Positions 23,820 to 36,239 are shown, counted from the first letter of the stretch. The stretch is 64,000 nucleotides of DNA from Amborella trichopoda (GCF_000471905.2 NW_006499728.1:3150507-3214506), one strand, 5' to 3'. The notes: generated by a model not told the origin, from the sequence alone. Numbers and translations are program-made.

Positions 23820-24720
23820 TTGGATATTGGTTTAACTACAGGTTGTCTTCCTGAATAGTGTTTAGCTACTTAGTTGCATTGCCGAAGTTTGTCATCCTGG
23901 ATAGTGGTTTAGCTGCAGTTTGTATTCCTAAATAGTGGTTTAGCGTCTTAGTTGCATTATGGAATATAAATGGATCTCTTCCTGACTGTGGAAGGAATAG
24001 AGATGGTTGGAGGGTTTATGAAATACAGGTTTAGTTGTGGAACAGAGATGGATCTCTTCCTGGATAGTGGTTTAGCTATGGAATAGAGATGGTTTAGTTG
24101 TGGAATAGAGATGTGTCTCTTCCTGGATAATGGTGTAGCTATAGAATGGTTTAGCATAACTATGTGAGACTCTTTCATGATAGTGGTTTAGCTATGGAAT
24201 GATTTTGCTTAGTTTTGGAATAGGGATGAATCTCTTTATGAACAGTGGTTTAGCTATGAAATGGTTTAGCTTAGCTGTGGAATAGAGATAATGGTTTAGT
24301 TATGGAATAAAGATGGTTTAGCTGTGGAATAAAGATGGGTGATGGGTATCTTTATGGACAGTGGTTTAGCTATGGAATAGAGATGGATCTCTTCCTAAAC
24401 AATGGTTTAGCTATTGAATAGAGATGGGTTTCTTTTTGGACAGTGGTTTAGTTATAGAATATGGCTTAGCTATAAAATAGATATGGTATATTTTTTGACA
24501 GTGGTTTAGCTATGGAATATAGATGGTTTAGATATGGAACGGAGATGGTATCTCCTTGAACAATGGTGGTATATTCTTGGACAATGGTTTAGCTATATAA
24601 TATAGATGAGAGATCAACGGGTGTCTATTGATAGAGCGGGTAGGTTTGTCTAAAAAAGTTTGTCGATGGTTAAAGAGGTAATGGTTTAGGCATGGAATAG
24701 AGATGAGTGATCGATGGGTG
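23820..24720 (+). repeat. Degenerate tandem array of TGGTTTAGCTATGGAATAGA
   Basis: More than twenty TGGTTTAG words, mostly continuing as CTATGGAATAGAGATGG and alternating with ATCTCTTCCTGGACAG. It follows directly on the other minisatellite, so the two may be parts of one larger array. Confidence 0.85.
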
Positions 24721-25858
24721 TGTCAATCAGGAGAGCGGGTGGGTTTGCCGAGGGTTAAAGAGGTGATTATATGTCCCAAAATTTTATATGTAACTTTCAT
24801 AGGCATAGTACATTTGAGTTCACTGTAGCCCTTTTGAGGTGAACCATGTGCTCTTGTGGTGTGTGTTTTATGCTTTATTTATTGTATTTTTGTTTTTAGC
24901 TTGTCGTGTGTGTTTTATGATTTATTTATTGTATGTTTGTTTCTCTAGCTGGATAATAAATGTTATTAGTGGGATTCAACTTTGGGGATTTTTATTTCTG
25001 CATCTAAGGGAGTTCTTAAATCCTAACATTTTAGAATCATATTATAGTTAAATCCTAACATTTTAGAACCATTTCAGGTATTTCCCATGCCTTAAGTGAT
25101 TGTTAGATAAGATATTGAGGTAATGCTTTATTTTTTCATAAGGCCTAAATCTTATAGAACCTGCATCCATCAAATAAATATTGTAAAACAATTGGTGGTC
25201 TGGCGACACCAATGCCAATTACATAGAGCCTAAGAGCACTAAGTAGTCATTAGTTTGGTTTTGGTCCCAAAAAAGCATGGTGAAGATTTGTTCCAAAAAG
25301 TACAAATTGCCAAACATGACTATTTCCATGGCCCGAAAAAGCATAACTTAAAAAATAGGTCAATATGAGTATATTTTTAGTGAACTTTTATAAGGAGGAT
25401 TACTAAAAATAATGAACGGGAAGTAAAAACAAAAAATAATAATTTCATAATATTATTATTATCATCATTCGAACCTTATCCCAACTAATCATTTTATAAT
25501 ATAAAAAATCAAATATCTAGATCATAAGACTTTGTTAGTCTTTACCCTGACCAAACTCATTCCAAGAACTAAAATGGTTTAAGTATAATGTAGTAAAGTA
25601 TGAATTTATGTTCTACGGTGAGGCTCATGAAGTATAAGGGCAAAGTAAACTCTGGGAGAGAGAAAGAGATAATGGAGGTTTGTCCAATGAACCAAGAGAG
25701 ATGAATTCAAATAGTAACTCTATTACAAAGGGGATTTTTTTAACAACATTTTTTGAAAAGTGATATTCCATATTTTGGACTATCTTCAAAAAAACCGAGC
25801 TTTTATGAACTTATTTTAACAATCATATTACGCTTTAAAATGAGTATTACTAACTATG
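24721..25858. other. Intergenic, nothing recognised
   Basis: AT-rich sequence. A duplicated stretch (GTGTGTGTTTTATG-TTTATTTATTGTAT) sits at about 24860-24940. No gene or bounded element is seen. Confidence 0.4.
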
Positions 25859-25866
25859 ATGTCAAC

Positions 25867-26345
25867 CACTGTTCGCAAAACCGTCCGATCTAATCGCTAA
25901 CCTCCCGATTAGATCGGGCGATTAGGGGTGATAAACTGGTATTTAAAAACAAAAATGTATATAAATTATAAAAAATATGGAATTTGATTTGTAACGTATT
26001 TTTAAATATTATTTACATTATGCTAAAGATTAAAAATTGTTTTGGTCATTAATACTCACTTTTATATTTTTCATCTTTTTTTAGAAAAATGGTTTAAAAT
26101 CCATTTTTTTTTCATTAAATTTTCAACTTCATTTGAATTCGTTTTGTTTTAATCATTCTTTATATGTTTTCATATTTTAGTAGTTTTTTTTTTTGTATAT
26201 TTTTTATTTTTTTTCAACTGTTTTTTTACCGCCGTGGAGTTACTTGGTTAGAGCGGTTGAATCGGCCGATTTACCGCTTAGGCCTGTTAAACCACTTCCA
26301 AGCCCATATCCGGTTAACCGTTCCGGTTCGATTTTGCTAACACTG
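25867..26345. mobile_element. hAT-type MITE, family H1, short copy (479 bp)
   Basis: Perfect 8-bp target-site duplication ATGTCAAC (25859-25866 and 26346-26353). Ends CACTGTTCGCAAAACCG and, reversed, CAGTGTTAGCAAAATCG are the terminal inverted repeat. A subterminal hairpin has stem CCGATCTAATCG / CGATTAGATCGG. The right part (GCGGTTGAATCGGCCG, GGCCTGTTAAA) matches the longer copy at 48826-50019. Confidence 0.88.
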
Positions 26346-26570
26346 ATGTCAACACATATTCCCCCTTGCAAAATCTTTGTTATGGGGATTCTCTTCACAT
26401 GGAAACATTGATGTAAGGGATAATTACATCCAGAATTTTATGGGATTAAAATCATGGGTATTTGTTCTTAAAGAATACTTATTCAAATGCTAATAAAGAT
26501 GATGTGAAATTTTTGATGTATAGTGCTTTTGATGAGGTATATAGAGACTGGTGGGGTGTTAATTTTAAAC

Positions 26571-26927
26571 TAGAGGCGGCAACGTTTCCAAGTCGGGTCG
26601 GGTCGAGTATGGTACCAAACCTAGACTTGAAGTTATTGGACCTAGACCCGACTGGATTCGGATTTGGACCTGACTCAAAAATACAAAAAGATACATTTAA
26701 ATGTTATGCTAATTATATGCATATATTATTTAAATATTAGAACAAAAAATATATAGTTATATTTATTTAATCGAAATATTTAGATAATAACACTATTTTG
26801 GTTGGATCCACATGGACCCAGATCCAAATAGTGTTCGGGTTCAATATTTGGACCAGGAAATCCGACGGGTCCAATTATTGGACCCATACCTAGACTCGGG
26901 TCGGGTTAGGGTCCATTACGACCCCAA
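26571..26927. mobile_element. hAT-type MITE with GGGTCGGGT repeats (357 bp)
   Basis: Left end TAGAGGCGGCAACG resembles the common plant hAT terminus TAGGGGTGGCAA, and the right end is its decayed reverse. Flanks TTTTAAAC (26563-26570) and TTTGAAAC (26928-26935) are an 8-bp duplication with one change. CGGGTCGGGT words occur near both ends. Confidence 0.7.
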
Positions 26928-27082
26928 TTTGAAACTTGGTTGTTTAGATCGATGACTAGTGAAAGATGTCTACAACATAGATATATTTTAATGATGAGGT
27001 TGGGGAGGGAGGTATGGTCGATATATGAGGTAGAAAGAGTGATGGAAAGATAGTGTTATGCAAAGGGAGAGATAGTGATATA

Positions 27083-27243
27083 TTAGGAAATGGGCCAGGT
27101 CGTGGTGGTAGCACCCCCACACCCTAGTCACTATGTTGTGGTTCCTACTAACATTACCCCACTGACACCTTCAAAAAACTAACTTATAAACTAGTTGGAA
27201 AAACATGTAGAGGCCTATACTCCCCACTGAATTGCCCAAAAAA
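27083..27243 (+). mobile_element. SINE family S1, copy b, with target-site duplication
   Basis: Head GGTCGTGGTGGTAGCACC, body with CACCCTAGTCAC and GTTGTGGTTCC, tail CCCCACTGAATTGCCCAAAA. Flanked by ATAGTGATATA (27072-27082 and 27243-27253), which shows target-primed insertion and sets the element at about 161 bp. Confidence 0.8.
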
Positions 27244-27253
27244 TAGTGATATA

Positions 27254-29250
27254 CCTTTTGAGAGGGAAAAAAAGGAGACGTTGGCATTTAGCTTTAAATA
27301 AGAGCCTACCAATATATAAATATATGCCGTCATATCTAAATAGATGGCTAGGATGACTTGAGTTATAATGTTAGTGTACTCTTGAGCATTAGAACTTGAT
27401 TTGACGGCTCAAAACATTTTATTTTTAATTTTTATTATAGAAATTATTTTTTAACAAAATTTGGGGCATGCATGTATCTGACAAGGGTACATATGATAAT
27501 AATAATAATAAATATTTCCTGCAATGAAAATTTCTTAGTATACCCCTAAAACTTTTGGGGGCAGTTTCATCATTTATTTTCATGATAAAATCTTCCCCGC
27601 TTTTTTTTAAATTTCTAGGTGCACTTCAGTAAGAAGATGGGATGCCCCATATTTTTCTCAAAAATATTGTAGAAAAATGAAAAATCAAACAATATTTGGC
27701 GTGACATTGTGACATGAACAATCATAGTCATCCATTAAGATCGCATGGTTGAGAAGTGAGATCACATATAATTTATATTTGGGTGAAGTCATAGAAAGCT
27801 TTCCCTTTAAAACTTGGCATGATGTAGAATGGATTATCAATGTGTCAAAACTCAAAAGAGAATTAGAAAGTATGTGAAAAAGTAATATGAGCGCTTATAA
27901 CCTGGTTGGCAGTGAGCCGGGAGATCTAGCTTTTAAAAATTGGGGTTTAGGACACAATATGTGGTGCAAGGATTGAAATCTAGCCAAAGCCACGACAATG
28001 CAGGATCTGCCCGAGCCCGACCACTTGTTTCCCTTAATTTTTTTTTTTACGTTTTACTTGGGTTTGCTAACTGGCTGGAGCCCAGCTCGTTCATGATGAT
28101 CGTATAGGGACTGGGGTTGGGCTAGGATCGATGGGCCTAGCCAGTCTTGGCCTTCTAGTCAATTGTACCTATAGCTTACTCTCGCAGGAGTAGAGCCTGC
28201 ATTTTAGAATCACCACATGTGTATTACAAAAGAAATAAATAAATAAATAGTAAGTTTTAAACACTTACTTTTGACTATCCAAAATTAGACTATCTTTGTT
28301 CAATCTCATGACATTACTTTTTCTAGACATATTTAGACCGCACATGAATATTTTTTCTTTATTTTATTTGCATGGTACTAATGTTGAGGACCATAAACCC
28401 TAGAATTTGGGGTCCTAACATATCTTTTATATAGAGTTCTACCAACGATGTGCTTTTGCGAGATTGGTGTATTACAGAGAAGGGAAATGTTTATGTACTT
28501 TCCCTACAATATAGAAGATCTATGCTTCTCCTACCATCCAGCCCTCCAATTTTCATCAAGAGAGCCACTCACTGTTTGATCTTAGATCCAACATCTCAAC
28601 GTATTTTATTTTTAGTTTTTTTTTATACAAATTGTACGAATATGAAATTTGGTATGTGGGGCGCACTTATACAAAATATTAAAAATAAATTGTCGATAAA
28701 ATATAATGACCAAAATACCCCTTCAATTTTTCAAGGGTATTTTGGTTATTTTATATTATTGGAAATATTTTTTTTTATATTTTTCGCTAGTGTGAGTTTA
28801 ATAGAGGATTGGACGTAGAAAATTTGGTGTTAAAATAGTTTGAAAAAAAATTAAAAATAAAATAGTGTAGAGACGTGACATTGTGATTGCAACAATCTTA
28901 GCCCTCCATTCAGAATGGACGGTTGGATAAGGGAAAGTATACAAGTTTTATGTTGTAGGGGAAGCATATAAAGCTTCCTTGTAGAGAATGTATACCTAGA
29001 GAGACTATTTTTGTATCAAAAGATTCAGAAAATGACACAAATACAAGAGCACACGTGGTGGATTAGGAAATGACAATTGAGTGATCGCGAGAGAAAGTAT
29101 TAGGTGCATTCAAGGACATCTGAAAATGTTGTATATGTGACAAATACCTCTAGTCATCATTGTAAAATCAGGAAGCTAGGGTTTGTCAATCTTTTGTACA
29201 AAAAGTCTAATAATTTTTTTGAAATTTTAGGGTGGCATGATTTATAGTGC
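27254..29250. other. Intergenic, nothing firmly recognised
   Basis: AT-rich. A segment at 28880-29000 has GGGAAAGTATACAAG and AAGCATATAAAGCTTCC and may be a worn M2-like MITE. The frame at 28450-28818 has no family resemblance. Confidence 0.4.
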
Positions 29251-29329
29251 CCATTTTTGTTTTTTTTAAACGGTAATGTATGACTTAATTCAAATGTAAA
29301 ATACAATATATTTTAGCAAGGACACAAGA

Positions 29330-29962
29330 TTACAAAAATGAAATAACCAACAGAGATGGAGTATGGACTTCTCCTTTGGTAAGAACATCAACATCTTCAT
29401 TCCCCTCTCTATGACAATGTTGCACCATTGCCATAGAGGTTGACAAAATATCCAAAATTTGATGAAAAATAGCCCTTAATCTCCAAGGAATATGGGCCTT
29501 TATCTTGCTCCAGGCAATTATATTTGCCGAGTCTCCTTCGATAATCCTGCCCCTTACCAAAGTGCATAGCAATTTCAAACCTTTTAATAAACCTCGTGCT
29601 TCTGCCTCATTTGCCATTGTGATACCACAAGGACCCGAGTAAGAGAATATAATGTGGCCCAAATTATTTCTAATTAAACCATCATAGTTAGCTGGTACTG
29701 GATTCCCAAGTGAACTTCCATCAAAATTAAGTTTGAAGGAATTCACTGATGGTGGTATCCAAACAACCTCACTACGAGTGATGATGGTAACACCAATTTT
29801 TGCAACTGTCAAGGGATTGTTAATGATAAGACTTCTAGGAATAAAGCCAATATCCTTATGAGTGAGGAACCAATTAGCTGCAACTGTCAAAATATTCGAT
29901 TTTAATGTAGACAAATATGTACTTATACTATAAAAAACTCTTCTATTTTTTTCCTTCCTCAC
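29330..29962 (-). pseudogene. RNase H domain of the LINE (RVT_3 type)
   Basis: Acidic catalytic positions are visible: LNFDGSSLGNP (Asp), MANEAEARGLL (Glu), IIEGDSANIIAW (Asp), and HREGNEDVDVLTKGE in place of the usual N-x-x-AD-x-LAK. The domain itself is open over 210 codons, much better preserved than the rest of the element. Confidence 0.85.
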
Positions 29963-30080
29963 ACTCCAAAGAATATTAAGCTAAATAGATCGTCAAATAA
30001 TAGTTCCCAACTTTGAAATATTGGGTGTGATCCATTGGTCAATAAGAGTTATGACATTAAGGGGTAAAGGTAATGACAAA

Positions 30081-30311
30081 TCAAGCCCAATCCCAAATAT
30101 ATGTAACAAAAAGGCATGAGAGGAAAATATGTTGTGAAGTTTCATCACTGTCTTTGCATAAGATACATACATTAGTGATAATAAATCCCATATTTCTCAA
30201 GTTGTTAACAATTGCTAATTTATCTTGGCACATGATCCATAAAAATATCTGCACTTTAAGAGGCACATGCAAGCTCTTAATCTTGAATAAACCAAGATCC
30301 AACTCTCTCAA
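30081..30311 (-). pseudogene. zf-RVT domain of the LINE
   Basis: Pattern KIQSLHVPLKVQIFLW-like followed by ILCKDSDETSQHIFLSC and WDWA: the zinc-binding domain C-terminal to plant LINE reverse transcriptases, with Cys, Cys and His kept. Confidence 0.8.
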
Positions 30312-30583
30312 AAGATAAAAAAATAGTAGATTATAGGTTGACTTAACTGGAAAATCTCCCGATGGGGTAAGATCTCAAATAAATCTATCATTCATATTTG
30401 GAGTCAAATATGTGTCGTTCAATAATTTCAATGATGTTTGATACTCCTTAATGAATCTATTGTACCTCTCCCGTACCTGCAAAGAATTGACAAAACAATA
30501 TTGGTATAAACACACCCACTAGCCTCATTGGTAGATGCTAGGGGGTTTAAAGCTTTTGAGAAAACCTCAGGGAAAATGTATCT

Positions 30584-32100
30584 CTACAGGTCATCTCCAA
30601 TCCATTTATTAAACCAAAATATAGTGGATTCTCCATTCCCCACTATTTTTCGGAATTGACGTAGATAAACAGATATCTCATAGTCATTACATCTCCAAAC
30701 ATGGGACAAACTTGCCTTGGTTTTTGGACTTTTAATAATGCCAAAGTTCAAATTCATTCCATATTTATCTTTCAGAACAAGCACCCAAAAAAACTCAGGT
30801 TGTATGTGGATCCTCCACCACCATTTTATTAAAAGTGCCAAGTTCATATGTTTCAATCTCCTAACACTCAATCCTCCCTCTTTCATTGGTCTACAAATAT
30901 TTTCCCAACTCACAAGATGAAGTTTTTTCCTTCTTATGTCATCTCCTCACAATAAATTTTTCATAATTCTATCTAGTTGTTTTTCAACTTCTTTTGGCAT
31001 CTTAAATACAGACATAAAATATACTGAGAGGTTAGGCAAAGTGGATTTAATCAACGTATATATTCCCCCCATAGAAATAGTTTTAGCGTTTAAAGTATCC
31101 AGTTTCTTGTCAGATCTCTCCACCATAGGATCCGAAATTGAACTTGAAGGCATTGAATCTACTAAGAAAAATCCCAAATAAGTACAAGGTAAGGACTCAA
31201 CCCCACAACTTAATAAGTATGTCATTCTTGATACAACCATTTGCGAACAGCCAGTACTAATGAGCATGGTTTTACTCAAATTAACTTTAAGTCTAATTGA
31301 GAGTTTCACACTTTTAAATAAAATTCATAAGCAAGTGATTTCATTAACTGTGGGATCATATAATATATTGGTATTATCAGCATACTGTAAATGTGAAACT
31401 ATAAGACCATTGTTACCAATATTAATACCTGATATGATCCTTTGCACTGTCAATCTATTAAGCATGACACTAAAGCTCTCAGCTACCAAAGTATATAAAA
31501 ATGGTGAAAGAGAGTCCCCTTGTCTCCGTCCTCTTGATCATTTGAAAAACCAGTTGGTTTGTCATTAACAATAACTGAAAAATGGGTAGAAGACAAACAA
31601 TCATCAATCTACAATCTCCACTTTGAATGAAAACTCATTTTAGCCATGATACTTTGTAGTAGCCCCCAATCAACCTTACCATATGACTTCTCAAAGTTTA
31701 GCTTACAAATAAGGCCTGGTTTGTCATCCTTGATTCTTGAATAGATACATACATTATTGTGCAACCAAAAAACTATCCATAATTTGCCTATCTTTCAAGA
31801 ATGTTGACTGTGGTCCTTGAATAATCATGTGAATTACCTAGTGCAGTCTATTAGCTAAAATCTTTGCTATGATTTTATATAGACTACCAATAAGACTAAT
31901 AAGCCGAATATCCTTGATCTCCGCAATGACATTTTTCTTTTGAATTAAAGCAATAAAAGTGAAATTCATGGCAATATTAATTTGACCTCTCCAATAAAAT
32001 TCTTCCAATAATTGAACAATATCATCTTTCAAGATATCCCAAAAAGATTGAAAAAAAACTATTAGGTATACATTTGGGCCAGGAGCCTTATCTCTGCCTA
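30584..32100 (-). pseudogene. LINE reverse transcriptase remnant
   Basis: Blocks in order: FTFIALIQKKNVIAEIKDIR-type fingers, LIGSLYKIIAKILANRL, GRRQGDSLSPFLYTLVAE, then HLQYADNTNIL. The last is the catalytic YADD box with the second Asp changed to Asn. Then CTYLGFFL, a thumb region and the connection to 30584. Several in-frame stops. Confidence 0.85.
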
Positions 32101-32699
32101 GGCTAAATACTGCATCTCTGATTTTTTTCTCTTCAATTTTTCTCTCCAGCCACTGAGCTTATTCTAACGACAACCTAGTAAAATGTAGATCTTGAATAGA
32201 TAGGTGAATTCCATTATCGACCTCATAAGAAGTCTTGAAATGATCACCAGTGCCCTTTCAACCTCTGACATGTTGTCACAAACTATTCTTTTTATACGGA
32301 GGCTTTGAATTGAGTTAACCCTTTTCCTTGCATTAACAATAGCATTGAATAATCTCATGTTTTTATCTCCCTCCTTGAGCAATTTCACACGAGATCTTTA
32401 TCTCTAATGAATTTCCTTCAATTTAAGCAATTGTTTATACATAGCCACTCAAGCTTCTATCTTTGAATTGATCTTATGTTAGAGTCCCTCCCATAAACTG
32501 AACATTATCTAACTCCTCTATATGAGACTTTGCTGCCCCAATTTTAGATTGTAAATCTCCCCAAATATCCATCTTTCATGTAATAATCATATGTTTTAAT
32601 GATTATAGCTTCTTTGAGATTTGGAAACCTTTCCAACCTTCAATGGTAGTATTTTTTCAAAAATCTTCAATCAGGCTCAGTAAAGATATCTCTGATAGC

Positions 32700-33440
32700 C
32701 ATGCCAATTCAAATCTTAACGGGGATGGTCCAAACAAAAAACCGTTCGAGTTAAGGAAAAAAGGGAAATGATTAGAAGAAATTGGTGGCAGGGCTTCACA
32801 CTCATTTTTGGGAAACGAGTAACAAACTCAAAATAAACAAGAAACCTGTTTAATCTTATTAAAATTGGATCGTGTGAATTATGATTTGACCAGGTATAAT
32901 TAACCCTAGCAGAAGGAAGATCAATCAATTCATGCTATAATCTCATACAATAAGACATAGGAGGAGAAGATGTAGATTCACTTGGCCATCTAATAATATT
33001 AAAATCACCACAAACCAACGAAGGCACATTCAAATTTAACTGAATATTTCCTAGTTCCTCATAAAAAATCGATCTATTAGCAGCTCTGTTAGACCCATAT
33101 ACCACAGATAAGCACCAGGAAAAATTATTTAAAGGCCCTTGGAAAACAATGGAAATATGTCTACTTAAAAAAAAGTTTTGTGAAGCATTCAAAACCAAAG
33201 GGTCCTAAAGAAGCAAAATACCACCAAAAGAACCAGAAGCATCTACTCCCAAAAAATTCAGAGAACTGTTTCCCCAAACTAGTCTAGCAGTGTGAAGAGC
33301 CGGGGCCTCCAATTTAGTTTTCTAGAGAAGTAAGAGATTAGGTCTTTCATTTCTGCAAAAAGAAAGAACATCTCTCTTGCGTTGAGCACTATTAAGGCCT
33401 CTGACATTCCTACATAACACTTTCACATAAACTAGTGACC
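32700..33440 (-). pseudogene. LINE endonuclease remnant
   Basis: Contains RNVRGLNSAQRKRDV (the conserved N-terminal block), VVYGSNRAANRSIFYEELG, LVCGDFNIIRWPSES (the GDFN catalytic block) and YTWSNHNSHDPILIRLNRFL. Broken by stops between blocks. Confidence 0.8.
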
Positions 33441-33499
33441 ATCTCTATGTTTGGTGACCCTTGAAGGACCAGCAAACATAGGTTGTATAAGTTCAGAAT

Positions 33500-34850
33500 G
33501 TGCGCGAGAATAAACACTTACCTTACCATCGTCATAGTTAATATGATTGTCAAGTTCTCTTTGAAGCATTCCTTTCTTCTTGGATTTATGAACTTTACTT
33601 CCAACAAGCCTTTCTTATATTCCTTTTTATGCTGATCCTTTAGGGTATCTATAATGGCAACAAGAGAGTCACCGTAACGCATATTAATTGTATCCAAAAC
33701 TTTACCAACTTCCATAAGTCAAATCACTAAGGACATGCCATAGTCATCATATCTCTCAAAGTCATCAAGTACAGGAACTTCATCATCAGCATCAGCACTC
33801 GGTGGTCTCATAGCAATCAGATGAACTATAAGAGGTTCTGCCAACTTATGTTCTTTGATGTTTCGATTACTGTTATCAAGAATAACACTTTCAGGATTTT
33901 TCCAAAGTCCATCACTATAGGTAGAAAGAGCAGATGTTCCTTCCCCAACTTCTTTCTCACTCGCAACATTAAAAACCAGCATTGGTTTTTCAACAACCTT
34001 CCCCTTCTTTTGCATCTTTAATTGCTTGGAAGCAACTCTCCCAAATAGACTCAATTGCTGCATTTTTTCTTCTTCAATTTTCTTCTATGTACTTGCATCA
34101 GAGAAAGATCCAGCTTGAAGCTCAACATTGGCGTGCTTTTGGGTACATGTGGGATGAGAGCTTCTTTTGGAAGCAGCATAAATTTCTTATCTTTGAAGGA
34201 ACGGGAAGGAATTAATTGGCCACTCGTCCAAACTTTCAACGGAAGCTTTTCAAAAGTTTCAAATTGGTTATGGCAGGGAATAACATTATGTTCCAAAACA
34301 TATGATTTTTGGCAATGAGTTTCCATAGCATATTTTTTTGGAATGTTTCCATCAAATTTAACAACCCATTTTTTAATAATACGTTTCCCAATGAGAGATG
34401 ACATGGTAGCATAAGAATGGCCTGAATGTGTCTTCCCACGAAATTTTTGGCGATGATATCGATTGTCAATTTTTGAAACTCCATGTTGCTGCTTGAGACT
34501 GACGGTAATGGCTTTTAAGGACCATCATCCTTATTAACATTATTCTCATCATTCAGGCTATATTTCACATCTTCAGGAGAGACTTCAACAAAAAATCCCT
34601 TCCGAATTCAAATCTCTTTAAATATAAGTTTAAAATCAAAGCCTCAAATCTTTAAGATACCCTCTTTAGGATGATTTAAAATTTAAGTCTCTACCAGGAA
34701 AACAAGTGCATGATAGTTGGTTAAATTCTAATCAATCTTGATCAACTGAGGATATAGACTTGCTACTTTAAAGACTTCAGAGGACCAAACAATGATTTGA
34801 ATACCAGAAACCGTAAACCAGGAGGTTAGATAGTCTAGGTCTGAAGAGTT
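33500..34850 (-). pseudogene. LINE ORF1 remnant
   Basis: Frames at 34484-34236, 34404-34051 and 34063-33719 overlap in different phases, so the gene is frameshifted. Its place upstream of the endonuclease, with long basic segments (VHRRKLKKKK), fits a LINE RNA-binding ORF1. A DUF4283-like start is possible but not certain. Confidence 0.55.
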
Positions 34851-34904
34851 AGAATTGTGTGTGAGTTCGTGTGTGCATAATGTGCATAGACTAGAGAATA
34901 AATG

Positions 34905-35322
34905 CTTTTTTATTATCGAAACAACCTTTATTAATGGATTATACTATTAAAGTATGCGCACCTCAAAACTTTGCCGAAAGATGCAGTTTCGGTGCCAAGA
35001 AGCCTTGTAATGACATGAAAATCTACCATCACGTTTGCAATGGCATGAAACTCTACTATCACCCTTAATAATGAAATATAAAGCTTAAAAAATGATGCAG
35101 ATGGACAAGATCTACCAACGATAACTTTATTTCAAAATGGATAGTTCATAAAATAAAGATGCATTATTTTCATGATTTGAAATTAATATTTTCATATCCA
35201 TACATCTTGAGGTTGAGATGATCAATTTGAGAGTCTTTTTTTTCCTTGCACTGGAACAATAGATTTTTTAGGTGAATTTTAATTCAATACTATAAGGTTG
35301 ACACCTTATATAAGCATTTTCC
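34905..35322 (+). mobile_element. MITE family M1, copy c
   Basis: M1 core in plus orientation (CATCTTGAGGTTGAGATGATC near 35205) and right arm ACTATAAGGTTGACACCTTA then TATAAGCATTTTCC. The left limit is approximate. Confidence 0.65.
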
Positions 35323-35331
35323 TTTAAAGAA

Positions 35332-35735
35332 GGGAAAAGCTTTTATATAAGGTGTCAACTCTATACTATAGAAGTAAGCCACACCGTAAGAATATACTGG
35401 AAAATGTTGTTTCAACTCTAGAAAGCCCTCAAATTGATCATTTCAAACTCAAGATGTATCGATATGAAAAAATAAAAGATTTTAAGTATTGAAAATAGTG
35501 CATTTTGTAACACAATATCTGGACCAGCCATTTTTATGATTTTTCATGTCTTTATAGAAGTCTTCAATCAACACCATTTATTAAATAATAAATTTCATAA
35601 TTAAGAATAAAAACAAAGTTTCATGCTATCATGGGGGTTTTCAGCACCATAACTGCATCTTTCAATACATTTTAGGGGTGCTCCATACTTTGGTTGTTTA
35701 AGTTTGACGCCTTATTTGAACTACACTCGTAAAAA
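35332..35735 (-). mobile_element. MITE family M1, copy d, inverted
   Basis: Starts GGGAAAAGCTTTTATATAAG and carries the M1 core in the opposite direction (GATCATTTCAAACTCAAGAT). Only 9 bp (TTTAAAGAA) separate it from copy c, so the two form a long inverted repeat. The right limit is approximate. Confidence 0.65.
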
Positions 35736-36043
35736 AAGAGCAAATTATTTACAACACTATTTCCCCCCCTTTATTACCATATGAATTTTTTTTTTCCAAA
35801 AATTACGACAAGCAACCCCTTCCCAAGGCAAGCATTTTTTTTTTATCCCCAATTGCCCACTTATTTGACAATGATAACACCAGATATGTGAACAACACAA
35901 CACAAACTATTTATATTCAAGCTCTGTTCAGTTTTAAAAATACCAGATAGTTCGACTTGAGGATTTCCAACAACTTCAAGGTTGTCAAGCAGTGGCATTG
36001 CCGAACAACTTATTGGAAGCAACAACGTCAAAATCTTCTTGAG

Positions 36044-36150
36044 AATGACATAGGGCCTTGGCGGTAGTATTGCAGAGCCCTATGGTGAGATATTTGACTT
36101 CATTCTCACCAATGGGTAGGGCCCCAAACCCCACTGCATCAAAACCTTGT
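36044..36150 (+). repeat. SINE-like repeat S2, copy a
   Basis: GGCCTTGGCGGTAGTATTGC, then GACTTCATTCTCACCAA and GGTAGGG. The copy at 36980-37085 shares the whole length. GGCGGTAG resembles a Pol III A box. Related to the S1 head but distinct. Confidence 0.5.
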
Positions 36151-36239
36151 TGCTGGTCTCCTAAACATAAAATGCATGGATATATGCTTTTTGCTCAAAT
36201 TTGATGAAGTAGTTACATACACACGGTTATTTCTTTTAT

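Larger units (their letters stand above)
29255..34870 (-). mobile_element. L1-type LINE, dead, nearly full length
   Basis: Read on the minus strand. Order of parts: ORF1-like region (about 34850-33500), apurinic endonuclease (33420-32700), reverse transcriptase (about 32100-30950), zf-RVT (30311-30081), RNase H (29962-29330) and an A-tail at 29255-29268 (T on the plus strand). This order is that of plant L1 elements with a 3' RNase H. Many stops and frame changes. No target-site duplication found. Confidence 0.85.

Noticed and set aside
23195..24720. CRISPR-like array
   Set aside because: Units are diverged, of variable length and without unique spacers; this is a eukaryotic minisatellite.
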